41,918 nucleotides of DNA, from NCBI GenBank assembly GCA_903839035.1, contig CAIMAQ010000085.1, forward strand, positions 1 to 41,918. Direction: 5' to 3'. The position numbers and the translations under genes were made by a program. The DNA comes from an uncultured Opitutia bacterium. GTDB lineage: Bacteria > Verrucomicrobiota > Verrucomicrobiia > Opitutales > Opitutaceae. Of the stretch, positions 25,386-33,805 are shown piece by piece (position 1 is the stretch's first letter; every line of letters begins with the position of its first letter). The notes beneath the pieces are model-generated. The model made no database searches and was not told where the DNA came from. It worked only from the letters and a program-made list of their open reading frames with translations.

Positions 25386-26967
25386 AAGCCTTGGCGGAGT
25401 AGCGGGATAGGTGCCAGGGTGTCCGGGCACGCTTTTTGACCCCGCTGCACTTGTTGGCGGCGAGGTGCTCGAGAATCTTGAAGACGAGCTCGGCCCGGTC
25501 GGGCGAACCCAGTTCGGCGGCCAGCTGCTCGGCGGTGAAGGCCTGGCCGGGAGCGGCTTTGAGGGCAGCGGCGATCTGGAGCTTGAGGGCGATGACCCCA
25601 CCGGCGGCCTTTTTACCCGCCTCGACGCCAGGCTGGTGGTAGGCGTTGATGCCGATCAGCGAGGCATACAGGCCGACCACGCGCTCGTAGAGGGCGATCA
25701 GCATGCCGATGGTGCGGGACGAGACGTCGGGGAGCGTGATGGTGACGGAGTGGCGGTCCTTCTCGCTCAAGGCGTCGCGCGTGCCGAGGTAGAAGCCCTG
25801 GAGGTAGTCGCCGGCGGTGATACCGGGCTCGACCTCGAGGGCGGTCTTGGCCTCGCGATCCTTCAGGACCTCGATGAAGGTGATGAAGAAGTTGTTCACG
25901 CCATCGCGGAGCTGCTGCACGTAGGCGTGCTGGTCGGTCGAGCCCTTGTTGCCGTAAACGGCGATGCCCTGGTTAACCACGTTGCCCTTGAGATCGAGCT
26001 CCTTGCCGAGGGACTCCATCACGAGCTGCTGCAGGTAACGCGAGAAGAGGAGCAGCCGGTCCTTGTACGGGAGCACGACCATGTCCTTGGCGCCGCGTCC
26101 GTCGGTGGCGAAATACCACATCAGTGCGAGGAGGGCGGCGGGATTCTGGGCGACCGCGGTGTTGCGGGTGACGACGTCCATCGCGGCGGCTCCGGCGAGC
26201 ATCGCCTGGATGTCGAGGCCCTGGAGGGCGGCGGGCAGCAGGCCGACGGCGCAAAGTTCGGAGGTGCGGCCGCCGACCCAGTCCCACATCGGGAAACGGG
26301 CGAGCCAGCCTTCCTTCACCGCGGTGACGGCGAGCGTGGAGTCGGCGCCGGTGACGGCGACGAAGTGCTTCGCGTGGTCGAGCTTGGCGGCCGAGAACGC
26401 GGCGATGGCCTCGAGCATGCCGTTGCGGGTTTCCGCCGTGCCGCCGGATTTCGAGATGACGACGACGAGGGTCTTGGCAAGCTGCCCGCGCAGGCCATCG
26501 AGCACGTAGTCGATGCCGTCGGGGTCGGTGTTGTCGAAGAAGTGTACCGCGAGCTTGTCCTTGCGCGGCGAGCCGAGCGCATGGCTGACGAACTGCGGGC
26601 CGAGGGCGGAGCCGCCGATGCCGATGACGAGGAGGTGCTTGAACTTGCCCTTGGGGCCGGAAATGGCGCCGGTGTGAATCCGGGTGGCAAAGTCCTTGAT
26701 GGCGGAGAGCGTGGCATTGATCTCGGAGGTGAGGGCGGGGGTGGGCGCCAGCTCCGGGGCGCGCAGCCAGTAGTGGCCGACCATGCGCTTCTCATCCGGA
26801 TTCGCGATGGCGCCCTTCTCGAGCGCGGCCATGTCGGCGAACGCCTGCTCCATCCGCGGTGCCATCGCCACAAGGAAATCATCGGGAAAAGGAATCCGGC
26901 TGACGTCGAGGGAGACGCCGAGTTCCTCGACGTGGCAGAAGTGCGTTTTAAAGCGGGACCAGATCAT
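25384..26967 (-). CDS. pgi: Glucose-6-phosphate isomerase, cyanobacterial type
   Basis: The enzyme interconverts glucose 6-phosphate and fructose 6-phosphate. The 527 residues show two sugar isomerase domains: [16 protein letters not shown] (about 113-128), [28 protein letters not shown], and [16 protein letters not shown] (active-site His region). The sequence and length follow the roughly 528-residue cyanobacterial form, including a C-terminal extension of about 70 residues (from [16 protein letters not shown]) predicted to be a small winged-helix-like module ([33 protein letters not shown]). It starts 10 bases after ilvD and is surely in the same transcript. Confidence 0.96.
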   Translation of the reverse strand: MIWSRFKTHFCHVEELGVSLDVSRIPFPDDFLVAMAPRMEQAFADMAALEKGAIANPDEKRMVGHYWLRAPELAPTPALTSEINATLSAIKDFATRIHTGAISGPKGKFKHLLVIGIGGSALGPQFVSHALGSPRKDKLAVHFFDNTDPDGIDYVLDGLRGQLAKTLVVVISKSGGTAETRNGMLEAIAAFSAAKLDHAKHFVAVTGADSTLAVTAVKEGWLARFPMWDWVGGRTSELCAVGLLPAALQGLDIQAMLAGAAAMDVVTRNTAVAQNPAALLALMWYFATDGRGAKDMVVLPYKDRLLLFSRYLQQLVMESLGKELDLKGNVVNQGIAVYGNKGSTDQHAYVQQLRDGVNNFFITFIEVLKDREAKTALEVEPGITAGDYLQGFYLGTRDALSEKDRHSVTITLPDVSSRTIGMLIALYERVVGLYASLIGINAYHQPGVEAGKKAAGGVIALKLQIAAALKAAPGQAFTAEQLAAELGSPDRAELVFKILEHLAANKCSGVKKRARTPWHLSRYSAKA

Positions 26968-26977
26968 GGGGCAGGGC

Positions 26978-28696
26978 TCAGAGGTACTTGTCGGTCACCG
27001 CGCCCTCGGACGCGCTGGTGACGAGTTTGGCGTATTTGGCGAGAACGCCGCGGGTTTCACGCGGAGGGCGGGGCTGGAAGGCCTTCATCCGGGCGGCGTA
27101 CTCGGCGTCGGGGATCAGGAGGCTGATGGTGTTTTTGACGGCATCGATCTCGATGATGTCGCCGTGCTTCACGATGCCGATGGGACCGCCCTTGGCGGCC
27201 TCGGGAGCGATGTGACCGACGTCGAAGCCGTGGCTGCCGCCGGAGAAACGGCCGTCCGTGATGAGCGCGACATCCTTGATCAGGCCGCGGCCGGCGCAGG
27301 CGCTGGTGGGCGAGAGCATTTCGCGCATGCCGGGGCCGCCAACGGGGCCCTCGTTGCGGATGACGACCACGTCACCCTTCACCACGTCGCCGCGGAGAAT
27401 GGACTTGAGGGCGTCTTCCTCGCCCTCGTAAACCTTGGCGGTGCCCTTGAAATAGAGGCCTTCCTTGCCGGTGATTTTGCCGACGGCACCCTCGGGGGCG
27501 AGGTTGCCGTGGAGGACGCGGAGGTGGGTTTCCTTTTTGATCGGCTGGTCCCAGGGGCGAATGATGTCCTGCTCGGCGGGATAGGCGCCGTAGGGCTTCA
27601 CGTTCTTGAGCGACTCGGCCATGGTCTCGCCGGAGACGGTGAGGCACTCCCCATGGAGCAGGCCGCGGTCGAGCAGCAGCTTCATCATCGGGCGGATGCC
27701 GCCGATGCGGATGAGGTGGCTCATGCCGTACTTGCCGAAAGGTTTCACATCGGCGAGCAGGGGGATTTTTTCGCCGATGACCTTGAAATCCTGCAGCGTC
27801 AGTGGGACCTCGGCGGAGTGGGCGATCGCGAGCAGGTGGAGGATAAGGTTGGTCGAGCCGCCGAGGGCGAGGCAGACCATGATGGCGTTCTCGAAGGCGT
27901 GACGCGTGAGGATGTCGCGGGGTTTGACGTCCTTTTTGAGCATGGCCATGACGGCGGCTCCGGCGCGGACGCAGTCCTCGCGTTTCTCCGCGCCGATGGC
28001 GAGTTGCGCGCTGCTGTTGGGCAGGCTCATGCCGAGGGCCTCGATGGCGGTGGCCAGGGTGTTGGCGGTGTACATGCCCCCGCAGGAGCCGGGGCCGGGG
28101 ATGGCCGACATTTCGACGTCCCGCAGCTGCACATCGGTCAACTCGCCCTTGGCGTGCTTGCCGACGGCCTCGAAGACGGAGACGATATCGAGGGGTTTCT
28201 GGTGGTCGCAGTCGCCGGGCGTGAAGCCCGGAAGGATGGTGCCACCGTAGACAAAGACGGCGGGACGGTTGAGCCGGGCGATGGCGATCATGGCGCCGGG
28301 CATGTTCTTGTCGCAGCCCCCGATGGCGACGAGGCCGTCGAAGCCCTCAGCGGCGACCGCGGTCTCAATGGAGTCGGCGATCACTTCGCGGGAGACCAGG
28401 CTGTAGCGCATGCCCAGCGTGCCCATGCTGATGCCGTCGGTGACCGTGATCGTGTTAAAATAGATCGGCTTGCCCCCGGCGGCGGCGATGCCCTTGCGGG
28501 CATGCTCGCTGAGTTCTCCCAGGTGAACATTGCAGGGCGTCATGTCACTCGGGGCGGAGGCGACGGCGATCTGGGGCTTCTTGAAGTCCTCGTCGGTAAA
28601 GCCGACGGCCCGCAGCATGGACCGGGCGGGCGCGCGGTCGGCGCCGTCGACGACGATGGAGGAGAAGGTGCGGGTGGGATCGGGTGAGGAACTCAT
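26978..28696 (-). CDS. ilvD: Dihydroxy-acid dehydratase
   Basis: IlvD dehydrates 2,3-dihydroxy-3-methylvalerate and 2,3-dihydroxyisovalerate in isoleucine and valine synthesis. The 572 residues have the three cluster cysteines in [19 protein letters not shown] and [14 protein letters not shown], plus [18 protein letters not shown] and the C-terminal [10 protein letters not shown]. The spacing fits an [2Fe-2S] or [4Fe-4S] IlvD/Edd enzyme; the IlvD-like substrate pocket favours IlvD over 6-phosphogluconate dehydratase. The frame is open to 28717, but [18 protein letters not shown] from ATG 28696 is preferred. It leads the ilvD-pgi operon and diverges from scpB. Confidence 0.95.
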   Translation of the reverse strand: MSSSPDPTRTFSSIVVDGADRAPARSMLRAVGFTDEDFKKPQIAVASAPSDMTPCNVHLGELSEHARKGIAAAGGKPIYFNTITVTDGISMGTLGMRYSLVSREVIADSIETAVAAEGFDGLVAIGGCDKNMPGAMIAIARLNRPAVFVYGGTILPGFTPGDCDHQKPLDIVSVFEAVGKHAKGELTDVQLRDVEMSAIPGPGSCGGMYTANTLATAIEALGMSLPNSSAQLAIGAEKREDCVRAGAAVMAMLKKDVKPRDILTRHAFENAIMVCLALGGSTNLILHLLAIAHSAEVPLTLQDFKVIGEKIPLLADVKPFGKYGMSHLIRIGGIRPMMKLLLDRGLLHGECLTVSGETMAESLKNVKPYGAYPAEQDIIRPWDQPIKKETHLRVLHGNLAPEGAVGKITGKEGLYFKGTAKVYEGEEDALKSILRGDVVKGDVVVIRNEGPVGGPGMREMLSPTSACAGRGLIKDVALITDGRFSGGSHGFDVGHIAPEAAKGGPIGIVKHGDIIEIDAVKNTISLLIPDAEYAARMKAFQPRPPRETRGVLAKYAKLVTSASEGAVTDKYL

Positions 28697-28764
28697 GAGC
28701 TGGGGGCAGCGAACCAAAGGGCGCGGGTGCGAGCAAGCCGGGTTTTGGGAAAGAGCGGGTCACG

Positions 28765-28820
28765 CGGAGGCGCAGCGAGGCGGGGACCGGGTAGAAATTC
28801 CCTGCGTCTCTGCGCCTCCG
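28765..28820. repeat. Intergenic inverted repeat between ilvD and scpB
   Basis: CGGAGGCGCAG (28765-28775) and CTGCGCCTCCG (28810-28820) are perfect 11-base arms. The 34-base spacer pairs further but imperfectly. It sits in the 205-base divergent region and resembles the cgcggagacgcagag-type palindromes I recall as dispersed between genes in Verrucomicrobiota. It may overlap promoters for either gene. Confidence 0.5.
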
Positions 28821-28901
28821 AGCGACCTCCGGTCGTACGTGCTGCGTTTCGGGATTGCTTCACCTCCGGCGCGCCGCAATCACTGATCCTGACTTTACCG
28901 C

Positions 28902-29738
28902 ATGGCCTTCAACCTGAAAAAGGTGCTCAAAGCACTGCTCCTCTCCTCCAGCCAGCCGCTCGCGATCAAGGACATCCAGGCGGTGTTCACCCGCTTTCAC
29001 GAGCAGAGCACGCTGCCGCTGACCGACGGCGACGCGCCGGTCTCCGGACCGGATGAGGCGAAGTTGACGGATGGCGTGGTGCCGGCGGCACCCGCCGCGA
29101 CGACGGACGTGGCGGAGGCCGCGGAGGTGATTGCGGAGGCGCCGGAGGATCCGGAACTTTACCACGAGGTGCCGTCGCTTATCACGGCGACCCAGATCCG
29201 GGAGGCGACGGATGCGATCGCCGAGGAACTGCGGGCGGCGGACGACGGCCTGCTGCTCATCGAGGGCACGAACGGCTACCGGATCGTGACGCATCCGCGT
29301 TTTGCCCGCTGGGTGCGCATCCTGCGCGCCGAGCCGCCGCCCTTGAAGCTGAGCCAGTCGTCGGTTGAGACCATGGCGATCGTCGCCTATCGCCAGCCGG
29401 TGACCCGTGCGGAGATCGAGACGATTCGCGGCGTTTCGGCCGAGGCGGGCGTCAACAAGCTCCTGGAGCGCGAGCTGATCTACGTGGTGGGCCGGGCGGA
29501 CCTGCCGGGCCGGCCGATCCAATACGGGACGACGGACAAGTTTCTGGAGTTTGTGGGCGTGAAATCGCTCGACGAGCTGCCGGCCTCGGACGTGCTGTCT
29601 TCGCGCCAGATTGACGAATGGCTGAGCAACGCGATGAACCCCGCCAAGCTCAGTGACACGGACATGGGTCTGTCCGACGAGCAACTGCCGCTGGAGACCG
29701 CCGCGGCACCGTCCGGGGACACCCCAGCACAGGCCTGA
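28902..29738 (+). CDS. scpB: Segregation and condensation protein B
   Basis: ScpB binds ScpA as a dimer and helps SMC organise the chromosome. At 278 residues it is longer than the usual 190 or so. The N-terminal winged helix begins MAFNLKKVLKALLLSSSQPL; then an acidic, Ala/Pro-rich stretch (about 45-90) is inserted before the helix resumes at LITATQIREATDAIAEEL. The second winged helix has the family core KLSQSSVETMAIVAYRQPVTRAEIE (in part) with IRGVSAEAGVNKLLER and IQYGTTDKFLEFVG. The C-terminal 40 residues are acidic and likely disordered. No scpA is in the window. The pheA start follows after one base. Confidence 0.92.
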   Translation: MAFNLKKVLKALLLSSSQPLAIKDIQAVFTRFHEQSTLPLTDGDAPVSGPDEAKLTDGVVPAAPAATTDVAEAAEVIAEAPEDPELYHEVPSLITATQIREATDAIAEELRAADDGLLLIEGTNGYRIVTHPRFARWVRILRAEPPPLKLSQSSVETMAIVAYRQPVTRAEIETIRGVSAEAGVNKLLERELIYVVGRADLPGRPIQYGTTDKFLEFVGVKSLDELPASDVLSSRQIDEWLSNAMNPAKLSDTDMGLSDEQLPLETAAAPSGDTPAQA

Positions 29739-29739
29739 C

Positions 29740-30819
29740 ATGGACCTCGGACCAATTCGCGACCAGATTGACAAGCTCGACCGCCAGCTGGTCGAGGTGC
29801 TGAATGCTCGCCTGAAACTGGCGGCTGAGATCGGCAAGTTGAAGCGCAGCCAGGGCGGACAGATTTACGTGGCGGAGCGCGAAGAGGCGGTGCTGCAGAA
29901 GGTCTCCGGCCAGAACCAGGGCCCGATCAAGAACGAGGCGCTGCGCGCGATTTACCGCGAGATCATGTCGGCGGCCATCGCACTGGAAAAGCCGCTGCTG
30001 ATCGCCTATCTCGGGCCCGAGGCGACCAACACGCACCTCGCGGCGATGAAGAAATTCGGCGCGAGCGTGGATTACCACGCGATGGCGACCATCGGGGATA
30101 TTTTCACGGCGGTGGAGAAGGGGGAGGCGGATTACGCCGTCATCCCGATCGAGAATTCGACCGAGGGGTCGGTGCGCGATGCGCTCGACCAGTTCGTTGA
30201 GTCGGACCTGAAGATTGTGGCGCAGATTTACCTCGAGATCACGCACGCGCTGATTTCGAGGTCGCCGCTGGAGAAGATCGAGCGCGTCTACTCGAAGGAC
30301 CAGGCGCTGGCCCAGTGCCGGAACTGGCTGCAGCGGCACCTGCCGCACGCGCAATTGATTGATGCGCCCAGCACGTCCCGGGCGGTGCAGATCGCCAAGG
30401 ACGAGCCGGGTTCCGCTGCGGTGGCGAGCGAGCTGGCGGCGGCGACGCACGGGGTGCCGATCGTCGTGAAGAACATCCAGGACAAGGCGGACAACACCAC
30501 GCGTTTTTTTGTCCTCGGCAAGAAGGCCTCCGGGGCGGTTGGCAGCGGCAAGGATGTCACAAGTTTCGCGATCTCGCTGGGCGACGCGGCGGCCTCCCAT
30601 TCGGGCTCACTGCTCCGGATGCTAATGCCGCTGGCGGAGCGGGGCATCAACCTGTCCAAGATTGAGTCGCGCCCGAGCAAGAAGCGCCCGTGGGACTACT
30701 ATTTCTTTATCGATGTGTCGGGTCACTATGATGACCCGAAGATGAAGGAGGCCCTGGCCGAACTGCAGAAATTTTGCCCGTTCGTGAAGTGGCTGGGCAG
30801 TTACCCGGCCGCGAGCTGA
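29740..30819 (+). CDS. pheA: Bifunctional chorismate mutase / prephenate dehydratase
   Basis: PheA makes phenylpyruvate from chorismate. The 359 residues divide into an AroQ chorismate mutase domain (about 1-85: IRDQIDKLDRQLVEVLNARL, AEIGKLKRSQG, AIYREIMSAAIALE), a prephenate dehydratase domain (about 87-270: IAYLGPEATNTHLAA, IPIENSTEGSV, DKADNTTRFFVLG) and an ACT regulatory domain (about 280-359: SGSLLRMLMPLAERGINL, KIESRPSKKRPWDYYFF). GINL and ESRP are the phenylalanine-binding motifs, so feedback inhibition by phenylalanine is expected. ATG 29740 begins one base after the scpB stop and is the natural N-terminus; an in-frame start at 29653 lies inside scpB. Confidence 0.96.
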   Translation: MDLGPIRDQIDKLDRQLVEVLNARLKLAAEIGKLKRSQGGQIYVAEREEAVLQKVSGQNQGPIKNEALRAIYREIMSAAIALEKPLLIAYLGPEATNTHLAAMKKFGASVDYHAMATIGDIFTAVEKGEADYAVIPIENSTEGSVRDALDQFVESDLKIVAQIYLEITHALISRSPLEKIERVYSKDQALAQCRNWLQRHLPHAQLIDAPSTSRAVQIAKDEPGSAAVASELAAATHGVPIVVKNIQDKADNTTRFFVLGKKASGAVGSGKDVTSFAISLGDAAASHSGSLLRMLMPLAERGINLSKIESRPSKKRPWDYYFFIDVSGHYDDPKMKEALAELQKFCPFVKWLGSYPAAS

Positions 30820-30915
30820 GGCGCTGCCTGCTCTCGGGCACGCCCGGGCTGGCGTGAATGGAATGGAGCCGCATCCCCAATAAATCCCATGCAGGCACGG
30901 GACAGACCCGCCCAC

Positions 30916-31386
30916 CTACTTCTTGGGCGGGGTGGCCGGCGCCGGTGCGGCGGGCTTGACCGGGGCGGGTTTCTGGCCGCCCGGGTAAACCATGGTCGGA
31001 GTCGGGCCGGACTTGTCGGGGACGAACAGCACGGGGCGGTCGCGGTAGCCGACAAAATAGATCACGCCGCAAATGAGGGCCATGACGATCAGGGCGATTG
31101 CGGCGTACATGATGCAGCCGCGGCGCGTGTCGCCGTGCACGTTATCCGGGTCGACTTGAAAGTCTGCGAGTTCGGGGATGGGCAGGCCGGCGACCGGTCC
31201 AGCGGCAGGGGGCACGGCCGGGCTGGTGGCGGTGGGGGCAACCGGCGGGCGGGTGCCGGAGCGCATGGCGAAGGGCGGCAGGGTCAGCCGCGTGACGGTC
31301 ATGGCGGCGATCTCGTGATCGAGCCAGGTCAGGTGCTGTTGAACGAGGGCGCGTTGCTTGCGGAGTTCTTCGAGACGGTCGGCCAT
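30916..31386 (-). CDS. Small single-pass membrane protein of unknown function
   Basis: The protein is 156 residues. A short N-terminal coiled coil (MADRLEELRKQRALVQQHL) is followed by a Pro/Ala-rich linker (about 38-68), a single membrane helix (about 92-114: MYAAIALIVMALICGVIYFV) and a Pro-rich tail ending PPKK. It has the look of a structural or scaffolding membrane protein, but I cannot assign it. It starts downstream of the rpmA terminator, so it must have its own promoter or depend on read-through. It converges on pheA across 96 bases with no clear terminator. Confidence 0.7.
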   Translation of the reverse strand: MADRLEELRKQRALVQQHLTWLDHEIAAMTVTRLTLPPFAMRSGTRPPVAPTATSPAVPPAAGPVAGLPIPELADFQVDPDNVHGDTRRGCIMYAAIALIVMALICGVIYFVGYRDRPVLFVPDKSGPTPTMVYPGGQKPAPVKPAAPAPATPPKK

Positions 31387-31433
31387 GGTGGTGGGGGGTG
31401 CACTGGTCCGCTAAAGCCGGCCGGGGCCGGACA

Positions 31434-31464
31434 TGAAAAACGCAGCCCGGTTTGGGCTGCGTTT
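31434..31464 (-). terminator. Rho-independent terminator of rplU-rpmA
   Basis: On the minus strand AAACGCAGCCC-AAACC-GGGCTGCGTTT (31464-31438) forms a perfect 11-bp stem ending in a T-run of five (31440-31436). It lies about 30 bases after the rpmA stop codon. Confidence 0.88.
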
Positions 31465-31494
31465 GGAAGCTAAAAATGTACGGCAGGGCCGAGT

Positions 31495-31740
31495 TTAGCT
31501 CGTGACAATCGCGACCTTGCGGTGGGCCTTGTCGTACTTGACGGTGCCGTCCTTGAGCGCGAAGAGCGTCCAATCGCGGCCGATGCCGATATTTTTGCCG
31601 GCGTGCAGCTTGCTGCCGCGCTGGCGGACGATAATGGTGCCCGCGAGGACGGTCTCGCCGCCAAAGCGTTTGATGCCGAGCATCTTTGGCTGGCTGTCGC
31701 GACCGTTGCTGGATGTTCCCTGACCTTTCTTGTGCGCCAT
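31495..31740 (-). CDS. rpmA: 50S ribosomal protein L27
   Basis: The 81-residue protein starts [20 protein letters not shown], the conserved L27 N-terminus that reaches the peptidyl-transferase centre, and continues [40 protein letters not shown]. It has no cleaved N-terminal extension of the Firmicutes type. It follows rplU by 17 bases, the usual bacterial pair, and is followed by a strong terminator. No obgE follows, unlike in many bacteria. Confidence 0.98.
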   Translation of the reverse strand: MAHKKGQGTSSNGRDSQPKMLGIKRFGGETVLAGTIIVRQRGSKLHAGKNIGIGRDWTLFALKDGTVKYDKAHRKVAIVTS

Positions 31741-31757
31741 GACGGGTAGTGGTTAAA

Positions 31758-32072
31758 TTAAGCGTTGATGGATTCGATCTTGATGACGGAGAGCTCCTGG
31801 CGGTGGCCGCGTTTACGCTCCATGCCCTTGCGCTTCTTCTTCTTGAAAACGATGACCTTGTCGCCGCGCTTGTTCTCGAGGATCTTGGCCGAAACGGTGG
31901 CGCCGGCGAGCGTGGGGGTGCCGACCTTGAAATCCGCGCCCTCGCCGGTGGCGAGAACGTCCTTAATCTCAACGGTGGCACCGGCTTCCGTGTTTGGGTA
32001 ACGGTTGACGATGAGAATGTCGCCCTCGGTGACAGTGAACTGCTGTCCCTGGGTTTTGATAGTGGCTTTCAT
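31758..32072 (-). CDS. rplU: 50S ribosomal protein L21
   Basis: The 104 residues begin [20 protein letters not shown] and contain [20 protein letters not shown], the basic L21 signature near the C-terminus. It binds 23S rRNA and lies upstream of rpmA in the standard order. An open frame runs upstream to 32111, but ATG 32072 is the family start. The leader just upstream is AT-rich (GGTTTATTTTT before the ATG) with a small hairpin and no Shine-Dalgarno. Confidence 0.97.
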   Translation of the reverse strand: MKATIKTQGQQFTVTEGDILIVNRYPNTEAGATVEIKDVLATGEGADFKVGTPTLAGATVSAKILENKRGDKVIVFKKKKRKGMERKRGHRQELSVIKIESINA

Positions 32073-32078
32073 AAAAAT

Positions 32079-32099
32079 AAACCGCGGATAAAGCGGTTT
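32079..32099 (-). terminator. Hairpin before rplU: terminator of the upstream gene or rplU leader
   Basis: On the minus strand AAACCGC-TTTATCC-GCGGTTT (32099-32079) is a perfect 7-bp stem followed by ATTTTT and then the rplU ATG. It lies about 50 bases after the coiled-coil gene stop, so it may terminate it, or form a leader that controls ribosomal protein synthesis. Confidence 0.4.
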
Positions 32100-32149
32100 T
32101 GCCACCGGCAACGCAAGGATTAATTTGCCCGGAAGCGCCCGAAATTGCG

Positions 32150-32806
32150 CTATTTGGACGGCGGGGCCTTGGCCGGGGTGGCCGGAGCCCCCGGCGGCGG
32201 CTCCGGCTTCAGGATATAGAGCGATTTGACGTCCCGAACCAGATAGCCGCCTACGGTGAACTTTTTACGGTCCTCCTCGGCGGCCAGCCGGGCGGCCTCG
32301 GCCTCCCAGGCCTCCTGACGTTTGAGGGCAGCGAGGCGGGCGGCGGCACGGTCGGCGATCTGGCGCTTTTCCATGTCGAGGTCCTGCAATTTTTTCAAGG
32401 CGGCCAGGCGGGCCGACTCGGCCTCGGCGGCGGCGCGCTCGCGCTCGGCCGCGAGGCGGGCGGCCTCGGCGCCGGTGCCGTTCTTCCCGGCCAGCAAGGC
32501 GGCGAGGCGGGCCTGCTCGGCCTCGGCGGCGGCGAGGGCGGCCTGCACCTCGGCCTGTTCGGCGCGGATCTTTTCCAACCGCGCCATTTCCTCCTGCGCG
32601 CGCAGCTCGGCCATCCGGCGGGCTTCAAGGATGGCGGCGGACCGGCGGGCCTGCTCGGCCTGACGCTGCCGGGCCAGCTCAAGCTCGGCCTCGGCGCGCT
32701 GTTGCGCCAGATCATGCTCGGCCGACAGTCGGTAGGTCCGGTAGCCAAAAAACAGGGCGGCGGCGGCGACGAGGGTGAGGAGCGTGATGATTAGGTTTCG
32801 GTTCAT
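32150..32806 (-). CDS. Membrane-anchored TolA-like coiled-coil protein
   Basis: The protein is 218 residues. [20 protein letters not shown] is a signal anchor (about 4-22). Residues 27-180 are a nearly continuous Ala/Glu/Arg/Leu-rich coiled coil with repeated AARLAA and [10 protein letters not shown] segments, similar in composition to the middle domain of TolA. It ends with a short beta-like part ([18 protein letters not shown]) and a Pro-rich tail. The coiled coil should project into the periplasm. The low-complexity helix makes homology calls unreliable, so TolA-like is descriptive only. The frame is open to 32890, but the anchor at ATG 32806 fixes the start. No tol or pal genes are next to it. 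Confidence 0.75.
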   Translation of the reverse strand: MNRNLIITLLTLVAAAALFFGYRTYRLSAEHDLAQQRAEAELELARQRQAEQARRSAAILEARRMAELRAQEEMARLEKIRAEQAEVQAALAAAEAEQARLAALLAGKNGTGAEAARLAAERERAAAEAESARLAALKKLQDLDMEKRQIADRAAARLAALKRQEAWEAEAARLAAEEDRKKFTVGGYLVRDVKSLYILKPEPPPGAPATPAKAPPSK

Positions 32807-32868
32807 GAAGGGATGGGCATCGACCACACACGGGAGGAAATGTTCAATTTCCCGGTGGAAACACACTA

Positions 32869-32885
32869 GCCGGGGCAACCCCGGC
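32869..32885. other. Small GC-rich hairpin downstream of the PfkB kinase gene
   Basis: GCCGGGG-CAA-CCCCGGC is a perfect 7-bp stem with a three-base loop, 12 bases after the PfkB-family gene stop on its strand. It has no T-tract, so termination is uncertain. Confidence 0.4.
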
Positions 32886-32896
32886 GGCAAGCCCGC

Positions 32897-33805
32897 TCAA
32901 GGCAGGGGGAAATCGGCCACCCCGGCATGCGCGGCGTTGGCCGCGGCGTAGGGCAGGGCCTGAACCACGGCTTCGGCGAGCGTCGCGTGGCGGCGGAAGA
33001 GCGCGTCAAGGACGCAGGCGAAAAGCACGTCACCCGAGCCGGTAGGGGAGACTTCCTGCACGCGCGGAGGGGTCAGACTCGCGGGTTCACCGGCGCCTTC
33101 CTGGAACCAGACGGGGCTGGCGCCATCGGTCACGACCCACCGTGGGACGGGACCGCGGGCAGCGGCACTTCGAATCAGGGTGGAAACAGAGGCCGCAGGC
33201 GGTTCGGAGGGAGACAGCGTGCGCAGCTCGGTGGCGTTGATTTTGACGAGGGCGAATGGCTGGCTCGCGCACCAGGCGAGGGGCGGCCCATAGGTGTCGG
33301 CGGCAACCGGGCCATGCCTGAGCCAGCGGCCCAGCGCGGCGCGCAAAGGATCAAACTCCGGCGTGGTCCACCCGGGAAAACTCCCGCAGAGCGCAAGCAC
33401 CTGACCGCGGGGCCGGGCATCGAGGTAATCGGCACAGGCGCGAATCGCCGTGGCGTCAGGCGCGGCATCAGGGCCGAGGAAAGTGGTCTCGGGCTGGGAT
33501 CCGCCGCGGACGACGAGGCCGGTGCGGGTGGGCAGCCCCGTGGGAAAAAGCTGCGACGTAAATTTCTGCCGGGCGAGCCACGCCGCGCATTCCGCGCCAG
33601 TCGCGCCCCCGGTGAAACCGAGGGCCGTGGTGGGCGTGCCGAGGCGGTGCAGCATCTTGGAAACATTGATGCCCTTGCCGCCGACCTGGAACGTCTCCCG
33701 CAGGGCACGCTGCGTCTGACCCGCGGACCACGCGGAGAACTCCAGCGTACGCTCGGCCAGCAGATTGCCCGTCAGGGTATAAATTGCAGGCGGCGAATGG
33801 TTCAT
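32897..33805 (-). CDS. PfkB-family sugar kinase (1-phosphofructokinase-like)
   Basis: This 302-residue kinase of the ribokinase superfamily has the first signature VGGKGINVSKMLHRLG (about 42-57) and the catalytic second signature SPTGSGDVLFACVLDAL near residues 260-276, with the base Asp in GSGD. The GGKGINV form is typical of FruK/LacC-type phosphosugar kinases. It probably phosphorylates fructose 1-phosphate, tagatose 6-phosphate or another sugar; substrate unproven. Its ATG overlaps the TGA of the MFS transporter gene by four bases (ATGA), so the transporter and kinase are co-translated. This suggests uptake of a sugar followed by phosphorylation. Confidence 0.88.
   Translation of the reverse strand: MNHSPPAIYTLTGNLLAERTLEFSAWSAGQTQRALRETFQVGGKGINVSKMLHRLGTPTTALGFTGGATGAECAAWLARQKFTSQLFPTGLPTRTGLVVRGGSQPETTFLGPDAAPDATAIRACADYLDARPRGQVLALCGSFPGWTTPEFDPLRAALGRWLRHGPVAADTYGPPLAWCASQPFALVKINATELRTLSPSEPPAASVSTLIRSAAARGPVPRWVVTDGASPVWFQEGAGEPASLTPPRVQEVSPTGSGDVLFACVLDALFRRHATLAEAVVQALPYAAANAAHAGVADFPLP

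Noticed and set aside
26783-28687. A 634-codon plus-strand open frame opposite ilvD and the start of pgi.
   Set aside because: It crosses two clearly real minus-strand genes and encodes a repetitive Gly/Asp/Val-rich product, typical of an antisense shadow.
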